A DNA stretch of 64,000 bases from Xiphophorus maculatus (Eukaryota > Chordata > Actinopteri > Cyprinodontiformes > Poeciliidae). Every line of letters begins with the position of its first letter. The stretch's first letter is position 1. Shown piece after piece: positions 26,016-37,112 of this stretch. The notes beneath the pieces were generated by a model. It worked only from the letters and a program-made list of their open reading frames with translations, made no database searches and was not told where the DNA came from. A program made the translations under genes and the position numbers. Location of the stretch: contig NC_036454.1 of assembly GCF_002775205.1 (NCBI RefSeq), forward strand, positions 9,243,882 to 9,307,881. Direction: 5' to 3'.

Positions 26016-26568
26016 GTATCTCCTCCTACCTCCTAAACTCACACTCAGCATAATCTCAAGCAAGTTTACAGGACAACCAGGTCCAATTCTTATCTTATGA
26101 TATGGAGTCAAAATTTATCCAAATTCAAGTCAGTCTGGTTCATTCCAATTTAATCACATAGACAGATGAAGACTCAGTTTTGTCTTAATCCAGTTCAATC
26201 CAAGTTATCATATAATGTAAATGTTTTCTTTTACATCTCTGAACTCTGATTTAATTTTAAAGACCTTACTGATTCAATTTAGGCAACATTGAGTTTTCTT
26301 GCCTTAGAAGTAGATTCCACACCAAAGAGTCATCTTAGTGATAAATACCGGCATGTAACATAATGTGTTTGTTGATTGTTTAAAAAAAACAGCTTTTTAA
26401 ATTTTCCACAGCTATGGTATATCAAACTATAGAATGGGCAGTTTAAAGTTAGCAGCCAATTTGGTTCTCATCTATATGGGACTCGCATTTATGTTTTGTC
26501 CCACTTTCACTGTTTGCTAGTATTGCTTTCATAAACTACATACTAATGCAACATTTTGTTCCTCTCAG

Positions 26569-26729
26569 GTTGTGTGTGGCTCATCGTCTTGTTTCACACA
26601 CTTTGATGTCCACCTAGTCATACTTAAAGGCCGTCACCTTTCCTGTGGGACATCTGGGTCTGCCTCCTCGTATTTGTGAGGATCTATTTGATCTTGTTGT
26701 TGAAAGTCAAGACTTGCAGCAGCAGTACC
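26569..26729 (+). promoter_or_regulatory. ATOSB 5'UTR part of the first coding exon
   Basis: The acceptor TTTTGTTCCTCTCAG ends at 26568. The 161 nt to the start codon include a tiny ATG TCC ACC TAG reading frame near 26604. The initiation context at 26730 is GTACCATGC. Confidence 0.6.
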
Positions 26730-29700
26730 ATGCGGCACATTCACGTGGAGTTGGCCCAGAAAAAGGCTCAACTAGAGCTTCCAGCACAGGAGGGGGACCT
26801 GCCTCCAACTGCATCCCCAATGGTGGGACTAGATCCTGGCGTTAGAGCCGAGGGTCCCAGGCGCTTTGACCAAGAAGAGTTGCGACTCCAAAAGGTTTAC
26901 CAGCTCTCTATTTTCTCTCAGATGGGAGGATTTTCAGCCTCCACTGGATCACATACTGATGCCCAACAAAGACCGTGTCGAGCGGGTTATAAAAGAGTGT
27001 TAGAAGAGCCTCAGCTGACTCATAAGCGCTCCTACCTGGAGGACACATCAGACAATGAGGTGATTGAGGGCGGTGTGTTATGTGGGTCCACCCCAGCTCA
27101 AGCTAATGGGAATGGCTCTATAACTGGGCCTGGCGGGCCTGTTTCTCCATTCTCTTGCATGCATTTGGAGCATAGAGACTCTGAAGGTGGACTGTCACCT
27201 AGGTCACCACCGCTCTCCCCAAGCCAAACTCCCTCCCGGCGACCGGCTCAGCACAATCATGATAGACCCATCCCTGACGCATTTGCGCCACTATCCCCGA
27301 AGTCGCCCCCAATGTGCGACCCACATGGGCATATCTGTGACCAGGGACACTCCAACGGAAGCTTAGCAAGGACAGAGACGGCTAATGGCAACCGCACATC
27401 AACCCATTTGTTAGGTAGCCCTGGACATGATGGTTGTAGTAATGGCTCATCTGGAGGACAGCTTAGCCCCCTCTTATATGAACTATCCACATATGAAACT
27501 CCTAATCCTGCCAGCCCCACAAGCCCTCCTGGCCCTTTCTCCCCTCCACACCACACAGAGATGCAGGAACCAGGGGAAGCTACTGAATGGGACATTGGCC
27601 TTGAATCCTCTCCACCTGAGAGAAGTGCCACCCAACAGGCCACGTCGTCAAATGGCCTGGCTTCCTGGGAGAAAACTCCAAGCAGTAATGGTCACCGTTT
27701 ATTTTCTGGAGGCCACTGGCCGGCCAAAAAGAGACTGCTTTCCCCAAGTGACACAGCAGACTCGTGCTCTGAAGATGAAGGGCCCTCTACATCTAAAAGA
27801 AGCAGACTGTCTTTGCTAACGTCAGGAGTAACTTCATGTCGTAGCACTGATGCTAAAGCTGCTCCCTACTGGAACCACCTGCTGCCCTCTACACGAGACC
27901 ATCCTAAGGTTAGCACTCACATACACACTATCTCCACATTTTATGTTTCTATTCAACTAATACAAGAATGAACAGAGGAAAGGACATTTTTATAATGACT
28001 CTTTACCCCAGCTCTTTTCTGTTTATAACTGTGATTTTTGGTTGGCTTCTGATGTAACTAACCACACCTGAAGTCCAGTTTTCAATTTTTTTGTTTGTAT
28101 TATACCCTATTTGGCACTTTCAACAGCTAATGGAGGGATTATGGTGAAGTATTCAAAGACAAAGTCTTTAGAAAACAATTTATGCAATTAAATCATAGAA
28201 GAAATATGAAGAATTTTATGATCATTTGATTTCTCATTTAATTAGCACACTTAGCTAACAAGAGAAATAATGTTCTGTGGTTAGGGTCAACAGTGGTTTG
28301 TTTAGAAGAAATTACAACAACTTGGTATGAATTGTGTGTAGACCCCATTAACTCAGGGAAAACTAATGGAGCATCAATGAAAACAAAACAGAAACTATGA
28401 GAACAACTAAAACTTTTAAAGAATGAAGTAACACTGGCTTATTATCACTGCATGCTTTAACAGAGCAGAGCAGCTCCAGAATGAAACCCATTGAGGGAAG
28501 GGCTATTGTTCCCTAACATTAGTGTGGGGTGTCCCTCATGCTGATGCATGAGCATACACACACATACACACACACACCCACATGTATAGGTGCATGTTGC
28601 TTAAAATCTTTCTGGAAGTGAACTCGACATTTTTTTTTAACTCAGGAAGGCTAGAAAGAGCTAATGCAGTCAGTTCTGATGGGGAGAGTGCTAACAGGGT
28701 TCTCTGGTCAATTTTTAGCAACTGTAGAGCATAAGAGGAAGGAAAGAAAAGGGGAGGACTATATATATAACTAAAACAAATTTAAAAGGGAGGAAAATAC
28801 ATGCTACATAGTGTTGTAAAGCACAATAAGTTAAGAACAGTGATGGAAAAATTTAAAAAGCTGATGTTTCCCTAAATAAAAGGTATATACAGGATAATTA
28901 AATAATGCCTAATGTACATTTAGTTGTATGTGAAGATGAGCCAAAAAGCTAACAAAGGCTTTAAAGGTGGATAAATTAGGAGGAACTTGACTATGAGTGA
29001 AAAATTAGCTGGAGGTTGCGTGAGTTTTGCTGGTGATGAGTCATCTGACCAATGGGTGGCCCTTGCTGTGAACGCAGGCCTGGAAATGGAAAAAGTTATT
29101 GCGTCTAATAGTCAGAACTCGGTAAGTAAAAAAAGAAAAAAAAAAAAAAACTGAAACACACAACCGCACATATCTACCAAAGGATAACAGGAAGAGTTTG
29201 TTTATTGGTACTGATTGGAGCATCTGATACGATTTAGAATTTTTTTTAGTGAAGTAACAAATTAAGATATTAGATTAAAAGTGGTTTTTTGGTTTGTTTG
29301 TTTTCTCCAGACTGCCGTAGGCTGCACCAGATCAGGGAGACGACTAAAGACTGGGTTGCGCTTAAAAAGGTGAGTCATCTATCATTTCTGTAGACCTCTA
29401 ATTACAACATTTATCAACAAGAAAGTACACAGGGTACAGAAACAAGATGAGGCTATTAAACTTAATATTTTGCTAGGGATGCAAAATAATAGTTTCTATG
29501 TCATAGTGGAAGTAAATGTATGATTTTGTGATGGTTCTCAGATTTTAGTCAAATCAACACAGGGGACAGGTGTGGGTGTTTAAAGTATGCTTTCTCTTTT
29601 TCTAAATTAAAGGGTTTGTTGTCTGGACTTTAGTTTGTAGACACACTCGCAACAGTGTGACATATTGGTTAAGGCAAGATTATTGTGATCTCAGTCACTA

Positions 29701-31951
29701 ACCACTGGTGTTTTTGGGTGTGTTTGTGGCCATATCCAGCCGGCAGCTGCGCAGCGGCAGGCAGACCGACACCGGCCGGGCCACACGTTGGTCCTCATCT
29801 TCCATCAGTAGATCGCTGCTGGGCAACTTTGAGGTACTCAAGTTTAAAACTTATTTTTAACAATTTAAATTTTTTTTACCAGTAAAATTACTTGCTTAAA
29901 GAGTTTAATGACTAAAACAATTTTCTCTTTTTGCTTGTGTGGCAGGAGTCCATATTGAAGGGCAGATTCTCCCCATCTGGGCAGATTGAAGGATTCACAG
30001 CAGAGATTGGAGCCAGCGGCTCCTACTGCCCGCAGCATGTCACGCTGCCTGTGCAGGTTACGTACTACGACATCTCAGAGCACAGTGCTCCCTCACCCTT
30101 CCTGGTCAGTCTGTGTTCATTTGTGGTTGTTTACCTTTTCAAACTGTATCCTCTCTAAAACCAGAGTTTTGAACAGCTACCTAAACCACTGTAGGGTGGT
30201 ATTGTGGTTGCTGAGTTGGGTTTTTGTACTGGGATAAATATATTTTGTTTATGCTTTCATATGCCCATTTTTAGCTAAAAATTAGAGATGCACCAATCAG
30301 AATTTCATGACTTATCTCCGATCTCGGGTTTTTTGTAAAACCTTTTCCTGCTGGCGCCAATTGTGGTGGATTTTGATTTCTCTATAAAGAAAATATTAAA
30401 TATAAAACCAAGATAAAATAATTATGTAGTACACATTATAACATCTTTTAAACACCTTGCATTAGTGATTAGCATGGTTAGAAATTTGGGGTGTATTATT
30501 TATTTAATAGAATGGCCCTTAAATGAGGAAATTAAATTTAACCTTACGAACTCTGGTTATTCTGATATGATTATGGATATCTGAAGCCACTAAAATAAAA
30601 AAGGAGTTTTTAATTATCGTTTGTTGTTGTTTTTTTGTATTTTTGAGTTGTAAATATTTGCTGCTCTCCATCAGGGTGTGATATCACTCGAGCCTCTTGG
30701 AAAGAAAGGATACAGCATACCCAAAGCAGGGACCATTCAAGTGGTGAGTTTATCCTCAAAGAAAATAAAATAGGCTCATTCTGCGTAGCTTCTGCATTTA
30801 CCTTCTAAACATTTTTATGTGCATCTCCTCAGACCTTATTTAATCCCAATAAAACTGTGGTGAAGATGTTCCTGGTGACGTACAACTTTGGAGACATGCC
30901 AGTCAATCACATGACCTTCCTGCGACACCGTATCTTCCTGGTGCCAGTGGAGGAAGGCACAGAGGGGAAAGATGAGGTGTCTCCAGGTGGCGGAGCGCTC
31001 GACAGGAAGAGAATTCTTTGCTACTTGATACATCTCAGGCATGATTGAACTTCTCTTTGTTTTGTTACTATTACACCTTCATATTCTGCTCACTGACCTA
31101 CAACTTATTCTAGAGATGCATTGTACAATCAAATGTTAAAAAGGAATATTGGCAGGCTTTTGCAGTGCTTTTTAAAAAATATATTTGACTTACCTGCTTT
31201 TGTTCTTTCTTTTTTAGATTCCAGAGCTCCAAATCTGGAAAAATTTACTTGCACAATGATATCCGGCTGCTATTTTCCCGTAAATCCATCGAAGTGGATA
31301 CAGGGATCCCGTATGAGCTGAAATCTTTCACCGAGGTGCCAAGAAACCCCAAATACTCTCCCCGTATGTGACCCCTGTCCTGACTTTTTGAGGCTTCCCT
31401 GATTTAAAAACAAAGTCCCTTCGTTGTTTCCTTAAAAATGACTGACTGCAAGAATGATGGATACAAAACTTGATGAGATCTGGATAAAATGCTCCGCAGG
31501 CACACTGACACACAGTGTTGCTCTTTGGAAAAATCACCCATTTTTTATTTCCTGCAGTATTCCTTCACTGTAGATTGAGAGACAGTTTGAAAATGTCACC
31601 CAAATCAACATGGCAGTTCTCCACGTAGTCTGGTCACTTGAAAATATTTAAAATATTGGAGTTCAGCATAGGGACTGATGAGCAAGCAAAAAAACAAAAG
31701 CAGGATTTTTTTCAATGCCTTTGTCTGTTGAACGACAGAAATGCACAGATTCTGACACACACACCAAAACAGACTGATGCATATCACAGACTAAACACTT
31801 TTGGTGGCAACTCTCTGAGTTAAGTGTTAACATGCATGCCTTGTGACTTAAAAACCTGAATTTTTCTTTAGTGCCGTTTCACTCTGTCCTTCACTCTGCC
31901 TGCAACGTCGGCTGCATCATTGGACCAACAATCGTAACTCTGCAACTTTAG
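26730..31951 (+). CDS. atosb: ATOSB (FAM214B) orthologue, complete, 8 coding exons
   Basis: Coding exons are 26730-27908, 29311-29369, 29740-29833, 29946-30104, 30675-30743, 30833-31038, 31218-31363 and 31872-31951. They give 663 aa in uninterrupted phase; the mammalian protein is about 540 aa. The start is the first in-frame ATG of its exon, with A at -3, and begins MRHIHVEL like the mammalian MRH start. The first exon is a low-complexity Ser/Pro region with a KKRLL...SEDEGP basic-acidic stretch and DAKAAPYWNHLLP. The conserved Atos region starts at LLGNFEESILKGRF (residues 439-452) and runs through GFTAEIGASGSYCPQ, MTFLRHRIFLVPV and KIYLHNDIRLLFSRKS. Known for the family: nuclear transcription regulators with acidic transactivation motifs, related to Drosophila Atossa. 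The DNA target is unknown. Intron 6 uses a GC donor. The C-terminus may be alternative (stop at 31369 if the last intron is retained). The paralogue FAM214A is excluded by the short N-terminus. Confidence 0.93.
27909..29310 (+). other. ATOSB intron 1 (coding)
   Basis: A 1.4-kb intron with donor AAG|GTTAGC and acceptor TTCTCCAG. The first exon stays open for 21 further codons into the intron, but alignment of DAKAAPYWNHLLPSTRDHPK with the next exon's GRRLK segment supports splicing. It holds an interrupted (CA)n tract at about 28556-28579 and an A run near 29137. Confidence 0.7.
30277..30400. repeat. Interspersed repeat fragment in an ATOSB intron
   Basis: The block starting TTAGAGATGCACCAATCAG resembles the end of a common fish DNA-transposon family (AGAGATGCACCGAT-type termini). 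No second end or target duplication was found, so the assignment is weak. Confidence 0.3.
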
Positions 31952-31956
31952 CTTGG

Positions 31957-31962
31957 AATAAA
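31957..31962 (+). terminator. Polyadenylation signal for ATOSB
   Basis: AATAAA lies 6 nt after the TAG of the terminal exon, followed by a second overlapping AATAAA-like AAATAAAAAA. This supports 31872-31951 as a genuine last exon with an extremely short 3'UTR, unless a more distal site (for example AATAAA near 32876) is used. Confidence 0.55.
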
Positions 31963-34096
31963 ATAAAAAAGCCCTCAATGATTAACACATCTGTATCTGT
32001 TTGATTTGAAGCACTTTTACACCTCTTTGATGAGGTCAGATGGGAGAGAGACAAACACTATTAAAGGCATGAGCTGTAATAGAAATGACTCACTTTGAAC
32101 GAGGTTTAAATTGATTTTAAAAAAAAGAAACATTAGCTTAATTTGTTCAAACTCAGGATTTCTTTTGAAAAAAACAAAAAAACAACTCTTTGCTGTTTAC
32201 CCTGTCAAGGTACAGACCACTGTGTACTCGCCGTCATTAAAAATATGGAATCCATTTCTCATATGTAGCCAGACTGAGGGACATTGTGTTGTTTTCTTTT
32301 ACTTTCTAGATTGTGTTGAGAACATCTGGATGTTAGCGCAAATAATGAGGGGAAGTGGTCTTGGGATGTTTTGATAAGTGGATATTTTCATCAGAACTCA
32401 GTGAATGAAAAAACAAACAGAAAACATAAATCGTAACTTGTGGGCAAAGATGTTGTGTCTTTATATTTCAAATAGGAAAAGGAAATCAAACCAAATTAAA
32501 AGGTGCTCTCATTCATTTTTGACCACAAAAGAAGAAATAAGTACTAGTATTTCAATTTAGAATGCTGTATTTTTAAACTAATCAAATTGTCTTTCAGTTT
32601 TTCATTACTGATTTCTGAAGAAAAATCTGTTATATAAACATTCTCAAACTGAAAAAAAAAAAAAGACAAGCTGTAGTATTTATAATTTATGTTTTCAAAT
32701 ATGTCTTAACGAGCAATATGCTGCACAAAGTAGAGTGTGTTTTACAGCCTGGAGAAGCTTTTTGTTGGAGGGGTAAAAGATGACAAAGAATTGAGAGAGC
32801 GGGAGAGGGGAGGGAGGTTGAGGATGAAAGAGGGGGTATGTAACATGGAGGGGAAAGTCTATGTATATTTAAAATAATAAACTCTGAGACTGGTGTGTAA
32901 AACCCATATTTCTGTTTATGTGTTTTTCTTTTTCTGCATGATTGAGAGTCATTGTCAAAATTTGATTCTGGCGATCCTACATTAACAGTGTGAAGTAATT
33001 TAGAGATTTATTTTTATAAATGCATCCAGTCATTTACATTTTACTCCCAAATATACATTTAACTTTTGCAGGTTTTATGATTAAGCTTGGAAATGTATGA
33101 AATTTGATTTCACAATTTTACAACTTAATTGTTTGGTCAGTTTTAAATGTTTGCACAGATAGATTTTTTTTTTTTTACCTTGATCTCTATAAATTATTAA
33201 CAGAAAATATGTGAATTGTAATCCCAAAATGTAAAAAAAATTCAACAGAAACTGCTCATGTATTAGCTTGAGCTCTTTTTAAATGTTATTTCAGTGTTTT
33301 ATTTGATATCACCATTTTGCTTAAGTAGAGTATTACTGGTGCAAACCCCAGAGTATCAGATTCTCCGTACAGTCCATATATAAGCAATCATATGAATCAA
33401 CAGACATAATGTCCAGTAGAATACAGGAGATTTCTTGGCAGCATTTACAACTCTGAAAGGAGCTACAGTTGCTTTCCCTCTTGTGTGAATCCCACCCATT
33501 GGCTAAAAAGGATCCATGGACTATACAAATTATTTAATCAGAGTTGCTGAGGGAAAGGATCGTGGTGGTTTGTGTATCGGCCAAATACAGAGGTATATCT
33601 CCCACTAAAAGTCATCCTTTACTGAAATACTCTCAACCAGGATGAAAGAACAGGCTCAGTTCCTGAACCTGTGAGAAAGGGTTTCTATCTTTGGCAAATG
33701 AGATAATGATTTGTAACCTTCTAAAAATGACATGATGTTGGACATGTGGCTTTCCTTCTGACACCATAGCTCTATTTTTAATCATAACAGTTCAGATTAA
33801 TGAAATGTGGCTCTTAAGGATTTACATAATACCAGGTATTATTGATTATAAAGTAGTCCACAGAATATGGCTTTTTATATGCAGTATAGGTGTTTTCATC
33901 TCTGCAGTGGAATGAATTTAAACTAAAAAGTTTATTTCCAAATGGAAACACAGCTGTTTGCAAACCAGTGTTTCTACTGCAGCTCAGATGATTCACTTGA
34001 GTTTGTTCAGCAGAGTAAACTTTGACCAGGATAGAAGAGGCCACTGTTTTACCTTACTTTCTCTTGTTACTCTATTACGTAGTCTTTAAGCATTTT

Positions 34097-34110
34097 CTGC
34101 CCCCTGGTGG
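34097..34110 (-). promoter_or_regulatory. Perfect CTCF core motif
   Basis: Minus-strand CCACCAGGGGGCAG is the textbook vertebrate CTCF core. It sits between the 3' ends of two convergent genes, a plausible place for an insulator. Occupancy cannot be judged from sequence. Confidence 0.55.
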
Positions 34111-34521
34111 GATGTAGTAGTATTACAGCTTCTCATGTTGGCCTAGTTTTTTTCAGCTGGCCGAAGCAAATCCCATTAATACAAATATTTAGTGAGATGC
34201 ATTCTTTTCATGAATGCACTATTCCAGCACTATTATACCTATATTCCATTATCATTCACAAGTTGAGATATCCAAATGTGAAACAGACATGTAGAAGATC
34301 CAAAAAGTTTGAATTCCAACTGGAAATGTCAGTCATTCTTAGTAAGTCTGATTTCGGAATCCAACATGGCTTCTTGGTAGATCTCAGCCAGAACATTGGT
34401 GCCTTTCCATTAATAAAACATTAAGAATCGCAACTATCAACGCAAGCTGATTCAAAAGCAGAAGAAAACTTTACCTCCTTGAAAAATCAAATGCAACAAA
34501 TGTGGGAAGTTTAATTGAATC

Positions 34522-34527
34522 TTTATT
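34522..34527 (-). terminator. Candidate polyA signal for NAALADL1
   Basis: TTTATT on the plus strand (AATAAA on the minus strand), about 350 bp past the stop codon at 34880. It is the nearest clear hexamer I found. Confidence 0.35.
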
Positions 34528-34879
34528 AAAAACAAAGAAATTCTTTAATTTGTTTTATGAATATGTTATGTTTATGTTTCACGTCCCTTTAATGATTTGA
34601 TTAATTTCAGGGAGGCTGACAGCCTTCCTTTGTCTAAAACACAACAGCTGATTAAGGCACAACATACTGACAGAGGATAGTCTTGAAATACACACCATTG
34701 AAAAAAAGAGCATTTAAAAGGGAAAAACGACGTGCTCATTTGCATAACTTTGAATAGTTACATCACATGTGTCTCTACATGACCCTTCTACACTGATTTT
34801 AAAATTTCTGAATGTAGTATTATTCATAAATAGATAGTCACAGAGCATTGCTATATAAAGTCTATATAGAGAAGTTTGC

Positions 34880-37065
34880 CTATATAACTTCTTTCAACAT
34901 GTTGGCAGCCCCATCGATGGCTTGGGCCACTACTGACAGGTGGTAGTGCACCTTTTTCCAGTCGCTGGCCAAATGTGATGAATTGGCTTGAGCAAAGGCA
35001 TCTGCGATTCCTGGGAAGGTTGGTTTGCCAGAGCTGCTTGAAGCCCAGATTACATGCCTGTGGAATATTGAAACAAGGAGTACAAAATCCCAAAGAAGTG
35101 GAACGTTAATGAAACCTCGCATCTCCTGAAAACAATGTTTGATGAAAAATGAGAAGTAAAAAGGTATCAGTACCACCCTTCTGAACCACCTTTGCTACCT
35201 ATCATTATGCAGCATTTATGAAACATATGAAACAACTTGTTAGAGAAACAGATGTTTAATTTGCATCACCCAAATGCTAGTTTAATGCAAGGCACCATGC
35301 AAATGAAGCATATTTGCCTTACCTGAATCCATATTCATTTGGGAAGGCCAGAGGATTCAAGAAGGCTCGGTCCATCAACATGAGCTGATCATTGATCTTT
35401 CTGACCTTTAGCGGGCTGAAAAAAAGAGAGAGATGGACAGTGATGCAGACTAAAATGGTTTTGGCATCATACTGACATATCTGCATGAGCATGCCCCTAC
35501 GTTTCATTTGCCAGGTCTGAGCTCTGAATGACTTTGTCCAGCTGTTCTGCTTCTTTGCGGAAGTTGGCCACAGCTTTACTAAGAGGTTCTGAAATGAAGC
35601 ACAAATCACTTCAGTGATTTGCAGAAGAGCTTTCTGGCTTTATTATGAACTGAATGCCTAATTTAGGACGTGATCCATAGTTCCTACGCAGCACAAAATG
35701 AATAATCTGGTATTGATGGCATTGTGGAAATTTGACCAATGTGGAGAAAACTAAATATTCCTGCAGGTTATTTCCCTGTTTACTGTATTACTTACTTACC
35801 CATTGAGATACTTTTAGCTATGAGATCTTTTTGGTATAAGTTCACTGCTGTGTTCAGGTAATCCTCCAGACTCTCAGCATAGTCCTTGCAGTTAAAAGGC
35901 AACAACAGACTGTCAGCCAATCGGATGAGGATGTTTCCTGCAGTCCTGCCAACAGCTTGGTGAGCGACAAATCCTACAAGAGGAGCAGGTTTGGGATTTG
36001 AAAAAAAGAGGAAATGTAATAGCGTCTCTTATTTATTGAACCTGACAGTAGAATTAATGGAAAGAACTATTTCACCATCATAAAAAAAAGTATAAACGCA
36101 ATAATTTTGCATTAAAGTGAAAGACATTGCAAGACTCACCAGGATCAATGAACCTTGATGCATAGTCGAAAGTGTCATATGCTGTGTGGTAGGCAGGGTA
36201 AATCCGAGCGTTTGTTTTACTCTATATAAGGAAGAATAAATGCTGAAATATGCAGGTGACAGACAAATATAAGGTTGTAATATTTTCTAAATATTACATT
36301 TTACTGGAATCCAAAACTCATCCCTGCCATTTACCATTTCAGATTTATTATTGCTGCCATTATGTTTTCTCTTTGTGTTCTTACTTACCAAATAGTGTTG
36401 CTTGTCATGGGATTTTTTTTTTTTGTACATGTATTTTTGTGTTTTATGTAAATGTCATGAACAATTATTCTTATCACTAGTCCATGTAGGTTTAGAGGCG
36501 TTTTAAGTTCACAAACATATCTCTACTGACTGGTATAAACATTAACCTCAAGAATGACAAGAATTTCATAGAGACTCTGTGTTGGGAGATTAAAATTAGG
36601 GTGATGGCAAAGAGGCCTTTCAATCCCAAAGACCAGGAGCTTTTCACCAAAGGTAAATCATCCAAACACCAGTGGAAATATGTAAGATGTCAGCAATTAT
36701 AAGAGAATTTTATTTCTATAGTTCCAATTGAGATTTTTCCATTGATTATTGTGATGAGTATAAGCAGTTTTCAATATGCCATTGTTTACGTAATGTAATT
36801 AGAAGCAGTAAAATATTTATTTACTCCTTTCATATTGTTTTGTATTGTGACAGACAAATTTCCATTTTCCAAATCAGAAAGCAATCAGTTACACATATGG
36901 TACTTATGAACATACTTTTTTCATTACGTGTTGTTTTCACATTTTTGTTTTAAATTGGTAATTTATTGAAATTTGGATTCTTCTTGAAGTTTTGTTCTAA
37001 CATTTATCCATCTGTCTGCTGCCCCTCTGCATTCAGCAGAGGCATTTCTCACTGAAAAACTCAAA

Positions 37066-37112
<47 letters not shown>

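Larger units (their letters stand above)
31963..34879. other. Spacer between convergent ATOSB and NAALADL1
   Basis: AT-rich, with no coding exon recognised. It contains a purine-rich patch (about 32780-32860), A and T runs, and the CTCF-like motif at 34097. The minus-strand polyA signal for NAALADL1 probably lies here. Confidence 0.5.

Noticed and set aside
26676..26729. Upstream extension of ATOSB by 18 residues
   Set aside because: The extension would start at GTG, not ATG. The first ATG (26730) matches the family start.
27257..27643. Minus-strand 128-codon frame opposite ATOSB exon 1
   Set aside because: The plus strand encodes the conserved protein. This frame has no family features.
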